In this document: positions 48,820-55,994 of the stretch, piece after piece
How the letters are laid out: each line of letters opens with the position of its first letter
Position numbering within the stretch: the first letter of the stretch is position 1
Assembly: GCF_000184745.1 (NCBI RefSeq)
Contig: NC_014931.1
Location: 6,486,057-6,550,056, forward strand
Length of the DNA: 64,000 bases
Direction of reading: 5' to 3'
Origin: Variovorax paradoxus EPS
GTDB taxonomy: Bacteria > Pseudomonadota > Gammaproteobacteria > Burkholderiales > Burkholderiaceae_C
Notes under the pieces: model-generated
Database searches by the model: none
Told to the model about the DNA's origin: nothing
Seen by the model: only the letters and a program-made list of their open reading frames with translations
Translations under genes and position numbers: made by a program

Positions 48820-49351
48820 AGGCGTTCGCCTCGGGTTCGGGAAGCGTGAAGGCGAAGTGCACGTCGTCGGCATGCTGCACGGCTTCGAGCACCGCACCGA
48901 CAGCCGCCAACTCGCGCCGCACCAGTCCTTCGAGCGCATAGGGCACGGCACAACGCAGGCCGCGCTGCCGCACCAGCGGCACGAGCGTGGCGCCGAGCAG
49001 AGCCTGCGCGATGGAGTCGGTGTACGCGCGCACCAGGCCACCGGCGCCGAGCTTCACGCCGCCGAAGTAGCGCACCACGGTCGCGAGCGAGCCTTCGATC
49101 TGTTGATGGCGCAGCACTTCCAGCATGGGGCGGCCGGCGGTGCCGCCGGGTTCGCCGTCGTCGTTGGCGGCCGATTGGCCGCCGGCCATCAGGGCCCAGC
49201 ACACATGCGCGGCCGCGGGGTGCTCGGCGCGCAGCGAGGCAACAATGGTCAATGCGGCCGTGCGATCCGCCACCGGCTGCACGCAGCCGATGAACCGGCT
49301 CTTCTTGATGATCAGTTCGCTGTGGACCGGCTGCGCCAGCATGAAGCTCAT
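48764..49351 (-). CDS. YigZ/IMPACT-family protein
   Basis: A 195-residue UPF0029-type protein. The motifs SRFIG near residue 20, DDGEPGGTAGRPML and TVVRYFGGVKLGAGGLVRAY are diagnostic. The family is linked to translation regulation (IMPACT in eukaryotes), and in bacteria the role is unclear. It starts 22 bp after the metW stop and is probably the third gene of the metX-metW operon, under the same SAM-II riboswitch. The 3' end overlaps the channel gene on the other strand. Confidence 0.9.
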   Translation of the reverse strand: MSFMLAQPVHSELIIKKSRFIGCVQPVADRTAALTIVASLRAEHPAAAHVCWALMAGGQSAANDDGEPGGTAGRPMLEVLRHQQIEGSLATVVRYFGGVKLGAGGLVRAYTDSIAQALLGATLVPLVRQRGLRCAVPYALEGLVRRELAAVGAVLEAVQHADDVHFAFTLPEPEANAFIARLDDAAQGRVVWQPA

Positions 49352-49373
49352 CCGGTGCGCTCCGGCGCGATGC

Positions 49374-49961
49374 TCAGCCGCCGCGCTCGAACTTGAAGAC
49401 CGCCGTGCTGGCGCGCGCGTTGGGCAGCCAGCGCACGTCGCGCCCGTCCTGCAGGCCGAAGGCATCGAGCACGCGCAGGTTGTTCTTGCCGGCCAGCACC
49501 TCGAAGTCCTTGAAGGTGCCCACGCGGATGTTGGGCGTGTCGTACCACTGGTAGGGCAGGCGGCGCGTCACAGGCATGCGACCGCGTGCCACGCTCAGGC
49601 GGTTGGGCCAGTGCGCAAAATTGGGGAAGGCCACGATGCCGATGCGGCCGACGCGCGCGGTTTCGCGCAGCATCACCTCGGCATTGCGCAAGTGCTGCAA
49701 GGTGTCGATCTGCAGCACGACGTCGAAGGAGGCGTCGTCGAACATCGCGAGGCCTTCGTCGAGGTTCAGCTGGATCACGTCGACGCCGCGGCGGATGCAC
49801 TGCAGCACGTTGCCGTCGGCGATCTCCACGCCGTAGCCGGTACAGCCGCGCTCGCGCTGCAAGAGGTCGAGCAGGGCGCCGTCGCCGCAGCCGAGGTCGA
49901 GCACGCGCGAACCTTGGGGCACGAGCTGTGCAATCAGTCGTTGATGTTCGAGGTCGCTCAT
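49374..49961 (-). CDS. metW: methionine biosynthesis protein MetW (SAM-dependent methyltransferase fold)
   Basis: A 195-residue protein with the SAM-binding motif [12 protein letters not shown] near residue 20 and [11 protein letters not shown] further on. MetW is always found beside metX in proteobacteria and is needed for full homoserine acyltransferase activity. The ATG overlaps the metX stop by four bases, so the two are coupled. The conserved [10 protein letters not shown] segment is present. Length is typical. Confidence 0.95.
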   Translation of the reverse strand: MSDLEHQRLIAQLVPQGSRVLDLGCGDGALLDLLQRERGCTGYGVEIADGNVLQCIRRGVDVIQLNLDEGLAMFDDASFDVVLQIDTLQHLRNAEVMLRETARVGRIGIVAFPNFAHWPNRLSVARGRMPVTRRLPYQWYDTPNIRVGTFKDFEVLAGKNNLRVLDAFGLQDGRDVRWLPNARASTAVFKFERGG

Positions 49962-51115
49962 TGCAATTCCTTCGCCACGCGTTCGAAGTACGAGCGCACC
50001 ACGCCGATGTAGCGCACGTCGTCGAGCAGGAAGGCGTCGTGGCCGTGCGGCGCGTCGATCTCGGCGTAGCTCACGTTGCGGCGGTTGTCCAGCAGCGCCT
50101 TCACGAGCTCGCGGCTGCGCGCGGGCGAGAAGCGCCAGTCGGTCTTGAAGCTCACGAGCAGGAACTTGGCCGTGGCCTTTGAGAGCGCGGTGCTGAGTTG
50201 GCCGCCGTGGCTGCGCGCGGGGTCGAAGTAATCGAGCGCGCGGGTGATCAGCAGGTAGGTGTTGGCGTCGAAGTACTCGCTGAACTTGTCGCCCTGGTAG
50301 CGCAGGTAGCTCTCGATCTGGAACTCGACGTCCTGCGTGGAATAGCGGTAGTCGAGCCCCGCCGCCTCGCCTTCGACGGCGCTGCGCAGGATGCGTCCGA
50401 ACTTCTCGTTCATCACGTCGTCGCTCAGGTACGTGATGTGGCCGATCATCCGCGCGATGCGCAGGCCCCGCTTGGGGATCACGCCGTGTTCGTAGAAGTG
50501 GCCGCCGTGGAAATCGGGGTCGGTCACGATGGCGCGGCGCGCGACTTCGTTGAAGGCGATGTTCTCGGCCGTGAGGTTGGGCGCGCTGGCCACCACCACG
50601 GCGTGGCGCACGCGATCGGGATACTGCAGCGTCCACGACAGCGCCTGCATGCCGCCGAGGCTGCCGCCCATCACGGCGGCCAGCGTCCGGATGCCCAAAG
50701 CATCGAGCAGCACGGCTTGCGCATCGACCCAGTCTTCGACGGTGACCACCGGGAAGTCGGCGCCATAGACGCGACCGGTGGCGGGGTTGACGTGCATCGG
50801 GCCGGTCGAGCCGAAGCAGGAGCCGAGGTTGTTGACGCCGATCACGAAGAAGCGGTCGGTGTCGACCGGCTTGCCGGGGCCGACCATGTTGTCCCACCAG
50901 CCCTCGGAACGGGCCTGGCCCTCGTAGACGCCCGCGACGTGGTGCGAGGCGTTCAGCGCATGGCAGACCAGCACCGCGTTGCTGCGGTCGGCATTGAGCG
51001 TGCCGTAGGTTTCGTAGGCGAGCGTGTAGTCGCTGATCGATGCGCCGCTGCGCAGGGCCAGCGGGCCTGCGAACTGCATCGACTGCGGACTGACGACCAA
51101 AGGAGGGGACGACAT
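49958..51115 (-). CDS. metX: homoserine O-acyltransferase MetX
   Basis: A 385-residue alpha/beta-hydrolase-fold enzyme that acylates homoserine, the first committed step of methionine synthesis. The nucleophile serine lies in [11 protein letters not shown] (near residue 150) and the catalytic His in the C-terminal [17 protein letters not shown] and [21 protein letters not shown] are typical. Whether the donor is acetyl- or succinyl-CoA cannot be decided here. No clear SD lies next to the ATG; the GAGG in the terminator stem 16 bases upstream may be it. A SAM-II riboswitch lies upstream. Confidence 0.95.
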   Translation of the reverse strand: MSSPPLVVSPQSMQFAGPLALRSGASISDYTLAYETYGTLNADRSNAVLVCHALNASHHVAGVYEGQARSEGWWDNMVGPGKPVDTDRFFVIGVNNLGSCFGSTGPMHVNPATGRVYGADFPVVTVEDWVDAQAVLLDALGIRTLAAVMGGSLGGMQALSWTLQYPDRVRHAVVVASAPNLTAENIAFNEVARRAIVTDPDFHGGHFYEHGVIPKRGLRIARMIGHITYLSDDVMNEKFGRILRSAVEGEAAGLDYRYSTQDVEFQIESYLRYQGDKFSEYFDANTYLLITRALDYFDPARSHGGQLSTALSKATAKFLLVSFKTDWRFSPARSRELVKALLDNRRNVSYAEIDAPHGHDAFLLDDVRYIGVVRSYFERVAKELQ

Positions 51116-51120
51116 GAATG

Positions 51121-51152
51121 AAAAACCCGGCCTCGCCAAAAACGAGCCGGGT
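51121..51152 (-). terminator. attenuator hairpin between the SAM-II riboswitch and metX
   Basis: On the minus strand AACCCGGC-TCG pairs with CGA-GGCCGGGTT around a T5/GG loop and is followed by T5, ending six bases before the metX ATG. It is the likely expression platform of the riboswitch, by transcription termination or by hiding the ribosome site. Confidence 0.75.
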
Positions 51153-51159
51153 TCCGGTG

Positions 51160-51213
51160 CCGTCTTTAGCTGAATTTATAAAGCGCCCGCAAGCTGTAGC
51201 AAATCGGCGCGGG
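51160..51213 (-). promoter_or_regulatory. SAM-II riboswitch upstream of metX
   Basis: Read on the minus strand, the stretch has the parts of the SAM-II aptamer in the right order: a P1 arm GCGCC, then GATTTGCTACAGC, TTGC, the P1 partner GGCGC, an ATAAATTCAGCTAAAG core and a G-rich 3' end that would form the pseudoknot. Aligned by eye with the SAM-II aptamer of known structure, the ATAAAT and GCTAAA blocks match. The element sits 45 nt ahead of metX, a methionine gene. SAM binding would lower metX-metW-yigZ expression. Confidence 0.85.
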
Positions 51214-51236
51214 GGGCAGTATATCGCCCCGTCGAA

Positions 51237-51800
51237 TTACCAGCCGACGATCATCACGATGCCCAGCACCAGGAAGATCGCCGCCGAAATACCGTGCACA
51301 AGCTTGATGGGCACGCGTCGCACGATCTTCTCGCCCAGCCACACCACCGGCGCATTGGCCAGCATCATCCCGAGCGTGGTGCCGGTGACGACCCAGAAGT
51401 AGTCCTGCGTGAAGCGGGCGGCGAGCATGACGGTGGCGATCTGGGTCTTGTCGCCCATCTCGGCGAGGAAGAAGGCAATCAGCGTGGTGCCGAAAACGCC
51501 GAAGTGCGAGGCGCCGGGGGCATCGTCATCGTCGAGCTTGTCGGGAATCAGCATCCAGACGGCCATCGCGATGAAGGAGCCGCCAAGAATCCAGCGCAGC
51601 ACCTCGGGGCCGAGCCAGCGCGTGATGTAGTTGCCGACGGCGCCCGCCAGGGCATGGTTGACGATGGTGGCGGCAAAGATGCCGAGGACGATGGGCCAGG
51701 GTTTCCTGAAACGGGCCGCGAGAAGAAGGGCGAGGAGTTGGGTCTTGTCGCCCATTTCCGCGAGCGCGACGACGCCCGTTGCTACGAGAAAAGCTTCCAT
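51237..51800 (-). CDS. UPF0016/TMEM165-type manganese exporter
   Basis: A 187-residue protein with six predicted helices in two repeats, each carrying the family signature: EMGDKTQLLALLLAARF and EMGDKTQIATVMLAARF. Members (Gdt1, TMEM165, Mnx) move Mn2+ or Ca2+ out of the cytosol. The ATG at 51800 starts right before the first helix. A yybP-ykoY (Mn2+) riboswitch lies upstream, which supports Mn2+ as the substrate. The gene ends before the SAM-II element of the metX operon on the same strand. Confidence 0.93.
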   Translation of the reverse strand: MEAFLVATGVVALAEMGDKTQLLALLLAARFRKPWPIVLGIFAATIVNHALAGAVGNYITRWLGPEVLRWILGGSFIAMAVWMLIPDKLDDDDAPGASHFGVFGTTLIAFFLAEMGDKTQIATVMLAARFTQDYFWVVTGTTLGMMLANAPVVWLGEKIVRRVPIKLVHGISAAIFLVLGIVMIVGW

Positions 51801-51837
51801 GATGAACGTGGGGTTCCTTGGGCCGAAGGACGCAATT

Positions 51838-51995
51838 GACCGTGCAACACCTTCGGCCATATTCCCGAAGTTGCACGGTCAAAGGTCTCGCCAGGTGTGT
51901 TCACTGCACGCGCCATGTCCTGTGTGGGGCAGGACAAGTCTGTTGACGCGGGCCCTTCTCGAAAACGGAAGGCGGCTACTCCCCAATGACGGGGC
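51838..51995 (-). promoter_or_regulatory. yybP-ykoY manganese riboswitch and expression platform
   Basis: Read on the minus strand, the aptamer core runs from about 51995 to 51877. It has the conserved 5' block GGGGAGTAGC (51984-51975), GTCAACAGAC in the middle, and the 3' block GGCGAGACCTTTGACC (51892-51877), in the order expected of the family. The 3' block is followed by a long hairpin with arms GACCGTGCAAC and GTTGCACGGTC (51838-51880) that reuses the last bases GACC of the aptamer. Mn2+ binding would break that hairpin and allow expression of the exporter gene 38 bases downstream. Confidence 0.88.
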
Positions 51996-52094
51996 GGATT
52001 CTACCTGTAGCGCCAATCGCCTCATTCCGTTCGGTAAGCGTGCGCTAGCTTTCCAAGGTTTTGACAAGTGCTACTCCAAGAAGCAATTTCTCGC

Positions 52095-52121
52095 TTGCTT
52101 TTTGAATATTTCACCCATAAT
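52095..52121 (+). promoter_or_regulatory. putative promoter of the RNA-binding protein gene
   Basis: TTGCTT (52095-52100) and CATAAT (52116-52121) are 15 bp apart, with an AT-rich spacer. This would give a leader of about 130 nt. A TTGACA at 52061 has no fitting -10 partner. Confidence 0.4.
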
Positions 52122-52213
52122 GCACGAGCCTCCCTCTTCATTTTGGTCGGGGGGTAGTTCGGTGATCGGTCAGTTTCGCGCGACTCGACGGCTCTCGTTT
52201 GAGTGATGCTTTC

Positions 52214-52253
52214 GGGACTCCATCGCTTTTCTTGATGTGTTTATAGGAGTCCC
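52214..52253 (+). promoter_or_regulatory. hairpin sequestering the RBS of the RNA-binding protein gene
   Basis: GGGACTCC (52214-52221) and GGAGTCCC (52246-52253) pair perfectly over 8 bp around a 24-base loop that contains a second short pair CATC/GATG. The right arm contains the SD (GGAG) and ends three bases before the ATG at 52257, so the hairpin would block the ribosome site. It may respond to temperature or bind the protein itself. Confidence 0.6.
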
Positions 52254-52256
52254 TCG

Positions 52257-52826
52257 ATGGGCAACAAACTGTACGTCGGCAACCTGCCTTACTCGGTGCG
52301 CGACGGTGATCTCGAACAGGCATTCGGGCAGTTCGGCGCAGTGACCAGCGCCAAAGTCATGATGGAACGCGACACCGGTCGCTCGAAGGGCTTCGGCTTC
52401 GTCGAGATGGGCAGTGACGCCGAAGCGCAAGCTGCCATCAACGGCATGAACGGCCAACCCCTGGGCGGCCGCAGCGTCGTCGTCAACGAAGCACGTCCGA
52501 TGGAAGCACGTCCCCCGCGCAGCGGTGGTGGCGGCTACGGCGGCGGCGGTGGTGGTTATGGCGGCGGTGGTGGCGGAGGCTACGGCGGCGGCGGTGGTGG
52601 TGGCGGCTACGGTGGTGGCGGCGGCGGCGATCGCAGCGGTGGCGGTGGTGGCCGTTCCGGTGGTGGCGGCTACGGCGGCGGTGGTGGCCGCAGCGGTGGC
52701 GGCGGCGGTGGTGGTGGTGATGGCGGTTTCCGCAGCCCCTACGGCGCAGGCCCTCGTGGCGGTGGCGGCGGTGGTCGCTCCGGCGGTGGTGGCGGCTACG
52801 GCGGCGGTGGCAACAGCGGCTACTGA
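52257..52826 (+). CDS. glycine-rich RRM RNA-binding protein
   Basis: A 189-residue protein with one RNA-recognition motif: RNP2 LYVGNL at residues 4-9 and RNP1 KGFGFVEM at residues 43-50. The C-terminal 100 residues are a Gly-rich tail with GGGGYGGGG repeats and a few Arg/Ser residues. Bacterial homologues are cold-induced RNA chaperones. The leader hairpin at 52214 covers the start region. The gene has a strong terminator and is probably monocistronic. Confidence 0.94.
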   Translation: MGNKLYVGNLPYSVRDGDLEQAFGQFGAVTSAKVMMERDTGRSKGFGFVEMGSDAEAQAAINGMNGQPLGGRSVVVNEARPMEARPPRSGGGGYGGGGGGYGGGGGGGYGGGGGGGGYGGGGGGDRSGGGGGRSGGGGYGGGGGRSGGGGGGGGDGGFRSPYGAGPRGGGGGGRSGGGGGYGGGGNSGY

Positions 52827-52845
52827 ACCCTGCGCACATAAAGAC

Positions 52846-52870
52846 AAAGGCTCCTTCGGGAGCCTTTTTC
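52846..52870 (+). terminator. Rho-independent terminator after the RNA-binding protein gene
   Basis: AAAGGCTCC/GGAGCCTTT with loop TTCG and a T5 tail (52846-52870). The A-rich left side could also serve the convergent SDR gene. Confidence 0.92.
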
Positions 52871-52894
52871 ATTGAGGAATCGCCGAACCTGGCT

Positions 52895-53683
52895 TCAGCT
52901 TTCGCCGCTGCGCTTCTTGCGCTCGCGGCCTTGCACGGCGCGATCGAGCAGGGCGTTCGGCAGCATGCGCATGATCTTGGCGATCACGCCCATCTGCCAC
53001 GGAATCACGCGATAGCTCGTTCCGGCCTCGATGGCGCGCAGCGCCTGGTCGGCAAAGTCCTCGGCCTTCATGAGAAAGGGCATGCCGTAGCGGTTGCCCT
53101 GCGTGAGCGGCGTGTCGATGTAGCCCGGGCAGAGCGTGACGACCTTGACGCCGCTCTTGTGCAACTCGCCGCGCAGGCTCTCGCAGTAGGCGACGACACC
53201 GGCCTTGCTCGCGCAGTAAGCCCCGTGCCCTGGCAGTCCGCGGATGGCCGCGACGCTCGCGATGCCGACCAGCCGCCCGCTGCCGCGCTGCCGCATCGCC
53301 GCCACGAACGGATGGAAGGTGGCCATCAAGCCGACGTTGTTGGTCGCGAAGGTCCGCGTCATCACCTCGATGTCTTCGCGCTCCGTCGTGTCGATGCCGA
53401 CGCTGATGCCGGCATTGGCGATCACCACGTCGGGCAGCCCCTGGCGTTCGATGCAGGCAGTGCCGGCGGCCACGATGCTGTCTGTCTGCGCCACGTCGGC
53501 GCTGTAGATCTGAAAACGGCTCGCGTCCAGTTGGCGCCCCGCTGCCCAGGCTTCGATCTCTCCGGTACGCCGTGCAACCAGCGCCAGGCGATAGCCCGCG
53601 TCGTAGAAACTCACCGCCAGCGCCTGGCCGATGCCGCTCGATGCGCCGGTGATGAAGACCAGCGGGGACGACGGAGTGTTCAT
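52895..53683 (-). CDS. short-chain dehydrogenase/reductase
   Basis: A 262-residue SDR oxidoreductase. The cofactor motif TGASSGIG (residues 13-20), NAG near residue 90, catalytic serine in GIASVAA, and the YCASK pair (Y near 156, K near 160) are all in place. The C-terminal basic tail (RERKKR) is unusual. The substrate is unknown. It starts 24 bp after the lptC stop on the same strand, so it could ride on the LPS operon transcript. Confidence 0.9.
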   Translation of the reverse strand: MNTPSSPLVFITGASSGIGQALAVSFYDAGYRLALVARRTGEIEAWAAGRQLDASRFQIYSADVAQTDSIVAAGTACIERQGLPDVVIANAGISVGIDTTEREDIEVMTRTFATNNVGLMATFHPFVAAMRQRGSGRLVGIASVAAIRGLPGHGAYCASKAGVVAYCESLRGELHKSGVKVVTLCPGYIDTPLTQGNRYGMPFLMKAEDFADQALRAIEAGTSYRVIPWQMGVIAKIMRMLPNALLDRAVQGRERKKRSGES

Positions 53684-53707
53684 GCGTGAGGTTTTTTCTT
53701 TTCTTCT

Positions 53708-54361
53708 TCAGCGCGGCTTGCCGCCCGGGGCGGCCGCCGACGGCACCAGCAGCCCGCGCACCCGGCCGGTCAGGTTGGCGACGCCGCTCAGGTTGTCGTA
53801 GTCGAGGTTGTCGGCGGTGAACTGGTCGGTGCCGCGGATCAGCGTGACCGGCTTGTTCGACGTCACCCGTTCGGTGTCGAGGAAGGCATGCAGGAATTCG
53901 CCGCGGAACTCCAGGCGCGGCGTCGGCTTGCCGTTCGCACCCACCGAAGGATCGCGAATGACGACTGCGTTGCCGAACAACTGGATCTCGCTGCCGTCCG
54001 AATTCGAGATCCCTCGATTGGCCGTCGAGCGCGTGGTGTAGCCCTGGGGCGAGACGGAACGCATGTTCACCTCGTCGACCTCGACCGTGTCGGTGTCCGG
54101 GTAGTGCCGGCCTTCCTTGCCGTGCAGTTCGCTGCGGAGGTCTCCGTTGGGCAGGAAGTTCTTGATCACGAAGTCGCGCATGAAGTAGTCGGGCTCGTGC
54201 GTGGGCGCCGCCTTGGCGGTGGGCTCCAGCAGTTTCGGCGCGTTACGCACCAGCCAGTAGGTGCCGAGCGCCACGGCCGCCGTCAGGATGATCGGCAGGT
54301 AGATCGTTGCGCGGTCGAGCACATCGCGCACCCGGCCCCATGCGCTTTTCAATTGGTTCAT
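53708..54361 (-). CDS. lptC: LPS export protein LptC
   Basis: A 217-residue inner membrane protein that links the LptBFG transporter to LptA. One N-terminal helix (LPIILTAAVALGTYWLV, residues 23-39) is followed by the jellyroll domain (EPDYFMRDFVIKNFLPNGDLRSELHGKEGRHYPDTDTVEVDEV). The ATG overlaps the kdsC stop by four bases. In most relatives lptA and lptB follow, but here an SDR gene does. Confidence 0.93.
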   Translation of the reverse strand: MNQLKSAWGRVRDVLDRATIYLPIILTAAVALGTYWLVRNAPKLLEPTAKAAPTHEPDYFMRDFVIKNFLPNGDLRSELHGKEGRHYPDTDTVEVDEVNMRSVSPQGYTTRSTANRGISNSDGSEIQLFGNAVVIRDPSVGANGKPTPRLEFRGEFLHAFLDTERVTSNKPVTLIRGTDQFTADNLDYDNLSGVANLTGRVRGLLVPSAAAPGGKPR

Positions 54362-54906
54362 GGGTTCGGGCCTCGCGCGGCGTCGAGCAGGTGGCGGTAC
54401 TGGCCGCAGGCCGTGAGCAGCAGGTCGCAGAATTCGCGCGCCGCACCTTCACCGCCGCGCGCCTGGGTGACGTAGCGCGCAATGCCGCGCACCTCGACGT
54501 GCGCGTTGGCCGGCGCCGCGGCAAAGCCCACGCGCGTGAGCACCGGCAGGTCGGGCCAGTCGTCGCCGATGGCCGCGGCCTGCGCCCAAGTAAAGCCGAG
54601 CTGTTCGAGCATCGCTTCGGCCGCGGGCAATTTGTCTTCGGTGCCGTAGCGCACGTGCTCGATGCCGAGCGCCTCGAGCCGCACGCGCAGCGGCTTGGAA
54701 TCGCGGCCGGTGATCACGGCCGGCACGATGCCCGCCAGCTTCAGCAGCTTGAGGCCGTAGCCGTCCAGGATGCTGAATCGCTTGAGCGTTTCGCCGTGTT
54801 CGGTGAAATAGACGCCGCCGTCGGTCAGCACGCCGTCGATGTCGAAGAAGACGATGCGGACATCCTGAGCGGCAAGCAATGTTTCGGCCTGGAACGCGAG
54901 CGGCAT
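54358..54906 (-). CDS. kdsC: 3-deoxy-D-manno-octulosonate 8-phosphate phosphatase
   Basis: A 182-residue HAD-type phosphatase that makes Kdo from Kdo 8-phosphate, for LPS. The HAD motif FFDIDGVLTDGG is near residue 20, ITGRDS near 66 and GDDWPDLPVL near 118, typical of the C0-type KdsC. Length is normal. It overlaps kdsD at one base and lptC at four. Confidence 0.96.
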   Translation of the reverse strand: MPLAFQAETLLAAQDVRIVFFDIDGVLTDGGVYFTEHGETLKRFSILDGYGLKLLKLAGIVPAVITGRDSKPLRVRLEALGIEHVRYGTEDKLPAAEAMLEQLGFTWAQAAAIGDDWPDLPVLTRVGFAAAPANAHVEVRGIARYVTQARGGEGAAREFCDLLLTACGQYRHLLDAARGPNP

Positions 54907-55907
54907 CAGATGACTTTCGCGCGCATCAGGTCGTTGATGCTCAGCGCGCCGATCAAGAGGCCCGCCGCGTCGACCACCAGCACGCTGGTGATGCGGTGGT
55001 TTTCCATCAGATCGGCCGCCTCGACGGCCAGCGCATCGGCGCGCAGCGTGCGGGGACCCGGATGCATGACATCGGCTGCCGTCAGGGCGCGCAGGTCGGC
55101 GCCGGTCTCGACCTTCCGGCGCAGATCGCCGTCGGTGAAGATGCCGATCGCGCGGCCTTCGGCATCGACCACGGCGGTGGCGCCGAGGCCCTTGGAACTC
55201 ATCTCGCGCATCAGCTCGCTCAAGGTGGCGGTGGGCGCGACGCGGGGCACTTCGGCGTCCGAGCGCATCACGTCGCTCACGTGGGTCAGGAGCTTGCGGC
55301 CCAACGCGCCACCGGGGTGCGAACGCGCGAAATCTTCCGACCCGAAGCCGCGCGCATCGAGCAGCGCCACGGCCAGCGCGTCGCCCATCGCCATCTGGGC
55401 GGTGGTGCTCGCGGTGGGGGCGAGGTTGAGGGGGCAGGCTTCCTTGGAGACGCCCGCGTCGAGCGTGATGTCGGCATGGCGCCCGAGCGTCGAATCGGCG
55501 CGGCCGGTGATGGCGATCAGCGGCACGCCCTGGCGCTTGACCACGGGCAGGATCACGGTCAATTCCTCGACCTCGCCGCTGTTGGAAATCGCCAGCACCA
55601 GGTCGACCGCCTTGATCATCCCGAGGTCGCCATGGCTGGCCTCGGCCGGGTGCACGAACATCGCGGGCGTGCCGGTGGAGGCGAGGGTGGCGGCGATCTT
55701 GCGGCCGACGTGGCCGCTCTTGCCCATGCCCATCACGACCACGCGGCCGCGCACTTCGAGGATCTTGCGCACCGCGTCGACGAAGCTGGGGCCGACGCGG
55801 GTCTTCAGACCGAGGACGGCTTCGGCTTCGATGTCGAAGGTCAGGCGTGCCCGAGCGAGGATGGCTTCGGGGTCGACCACGGGGGCCGGGGCGGGGCGGG
55901 AACTCAT
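54906..55907 (-). CDS. kdsD: arabinose-5-phosphate isomerase
   Basis: A 333-residue enzyme that interconverts ribulose 5-phosphate and arabinose 5-phosphate, the first step to Kdo. The SIS domain holds GMGKSGHVGRKIAATLASTGTP and the STTAQ-like segment; two CBS domains fill the C-terminal 120 residues. It leads a kdsD-kdsC-lptC operon and is divergent from the Kef-type antiporter. Confidence 0.96.
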   Translation of the reverse strand: MSSRPAPAPVVDPEAILARARLTFDIEAEAVLGLKTRVGPSFVDAVRKILEVRGRVVVMGMGKSGHVGRKIAATLASTGTPAMFVHPAEASHGDLGMIKAVDLVLAISNSGEVEELTVILPVVKRQGVPLIAITGRADSTLGRHADITLDAGVSKEACPLNLAPTASTTAQMAMGDALAVALLDARGFGSEDFARSHPGGALGRKLLTHVSDVMRSDAEVPRVAPTATLSELMREMSSKGLGATAVVDAEGRAIGIFTDGDLRRKVETGADLRALTAADVMHPGPRTLRADALAVEAADLMENHRITSVLVVDAAGLLIGALSINDLMRAKVI

Positions 55908-55994
55908 CGGCCGATTTTACGGGCGGGCCAGAGTCGACTGGCGGGTTGTCCCGGGGAAGCCCGGGGCACGGACATTGCTCTAGCATCGGCGCCC

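Noticed and set aside
52061..52066. TTGACA as the -35 of the RNA-binding protein gene
   Set aside because: No acceptable -10 lies 16-18 bp downstream; a second candidate (52095-52121) is better.
52500..52826. Tandem-repeat-like GGC/GGT region
   Set aside because: It encodes the Gly-rich tail of the RNA-binding protein and is not a satellite or CRISPR array.
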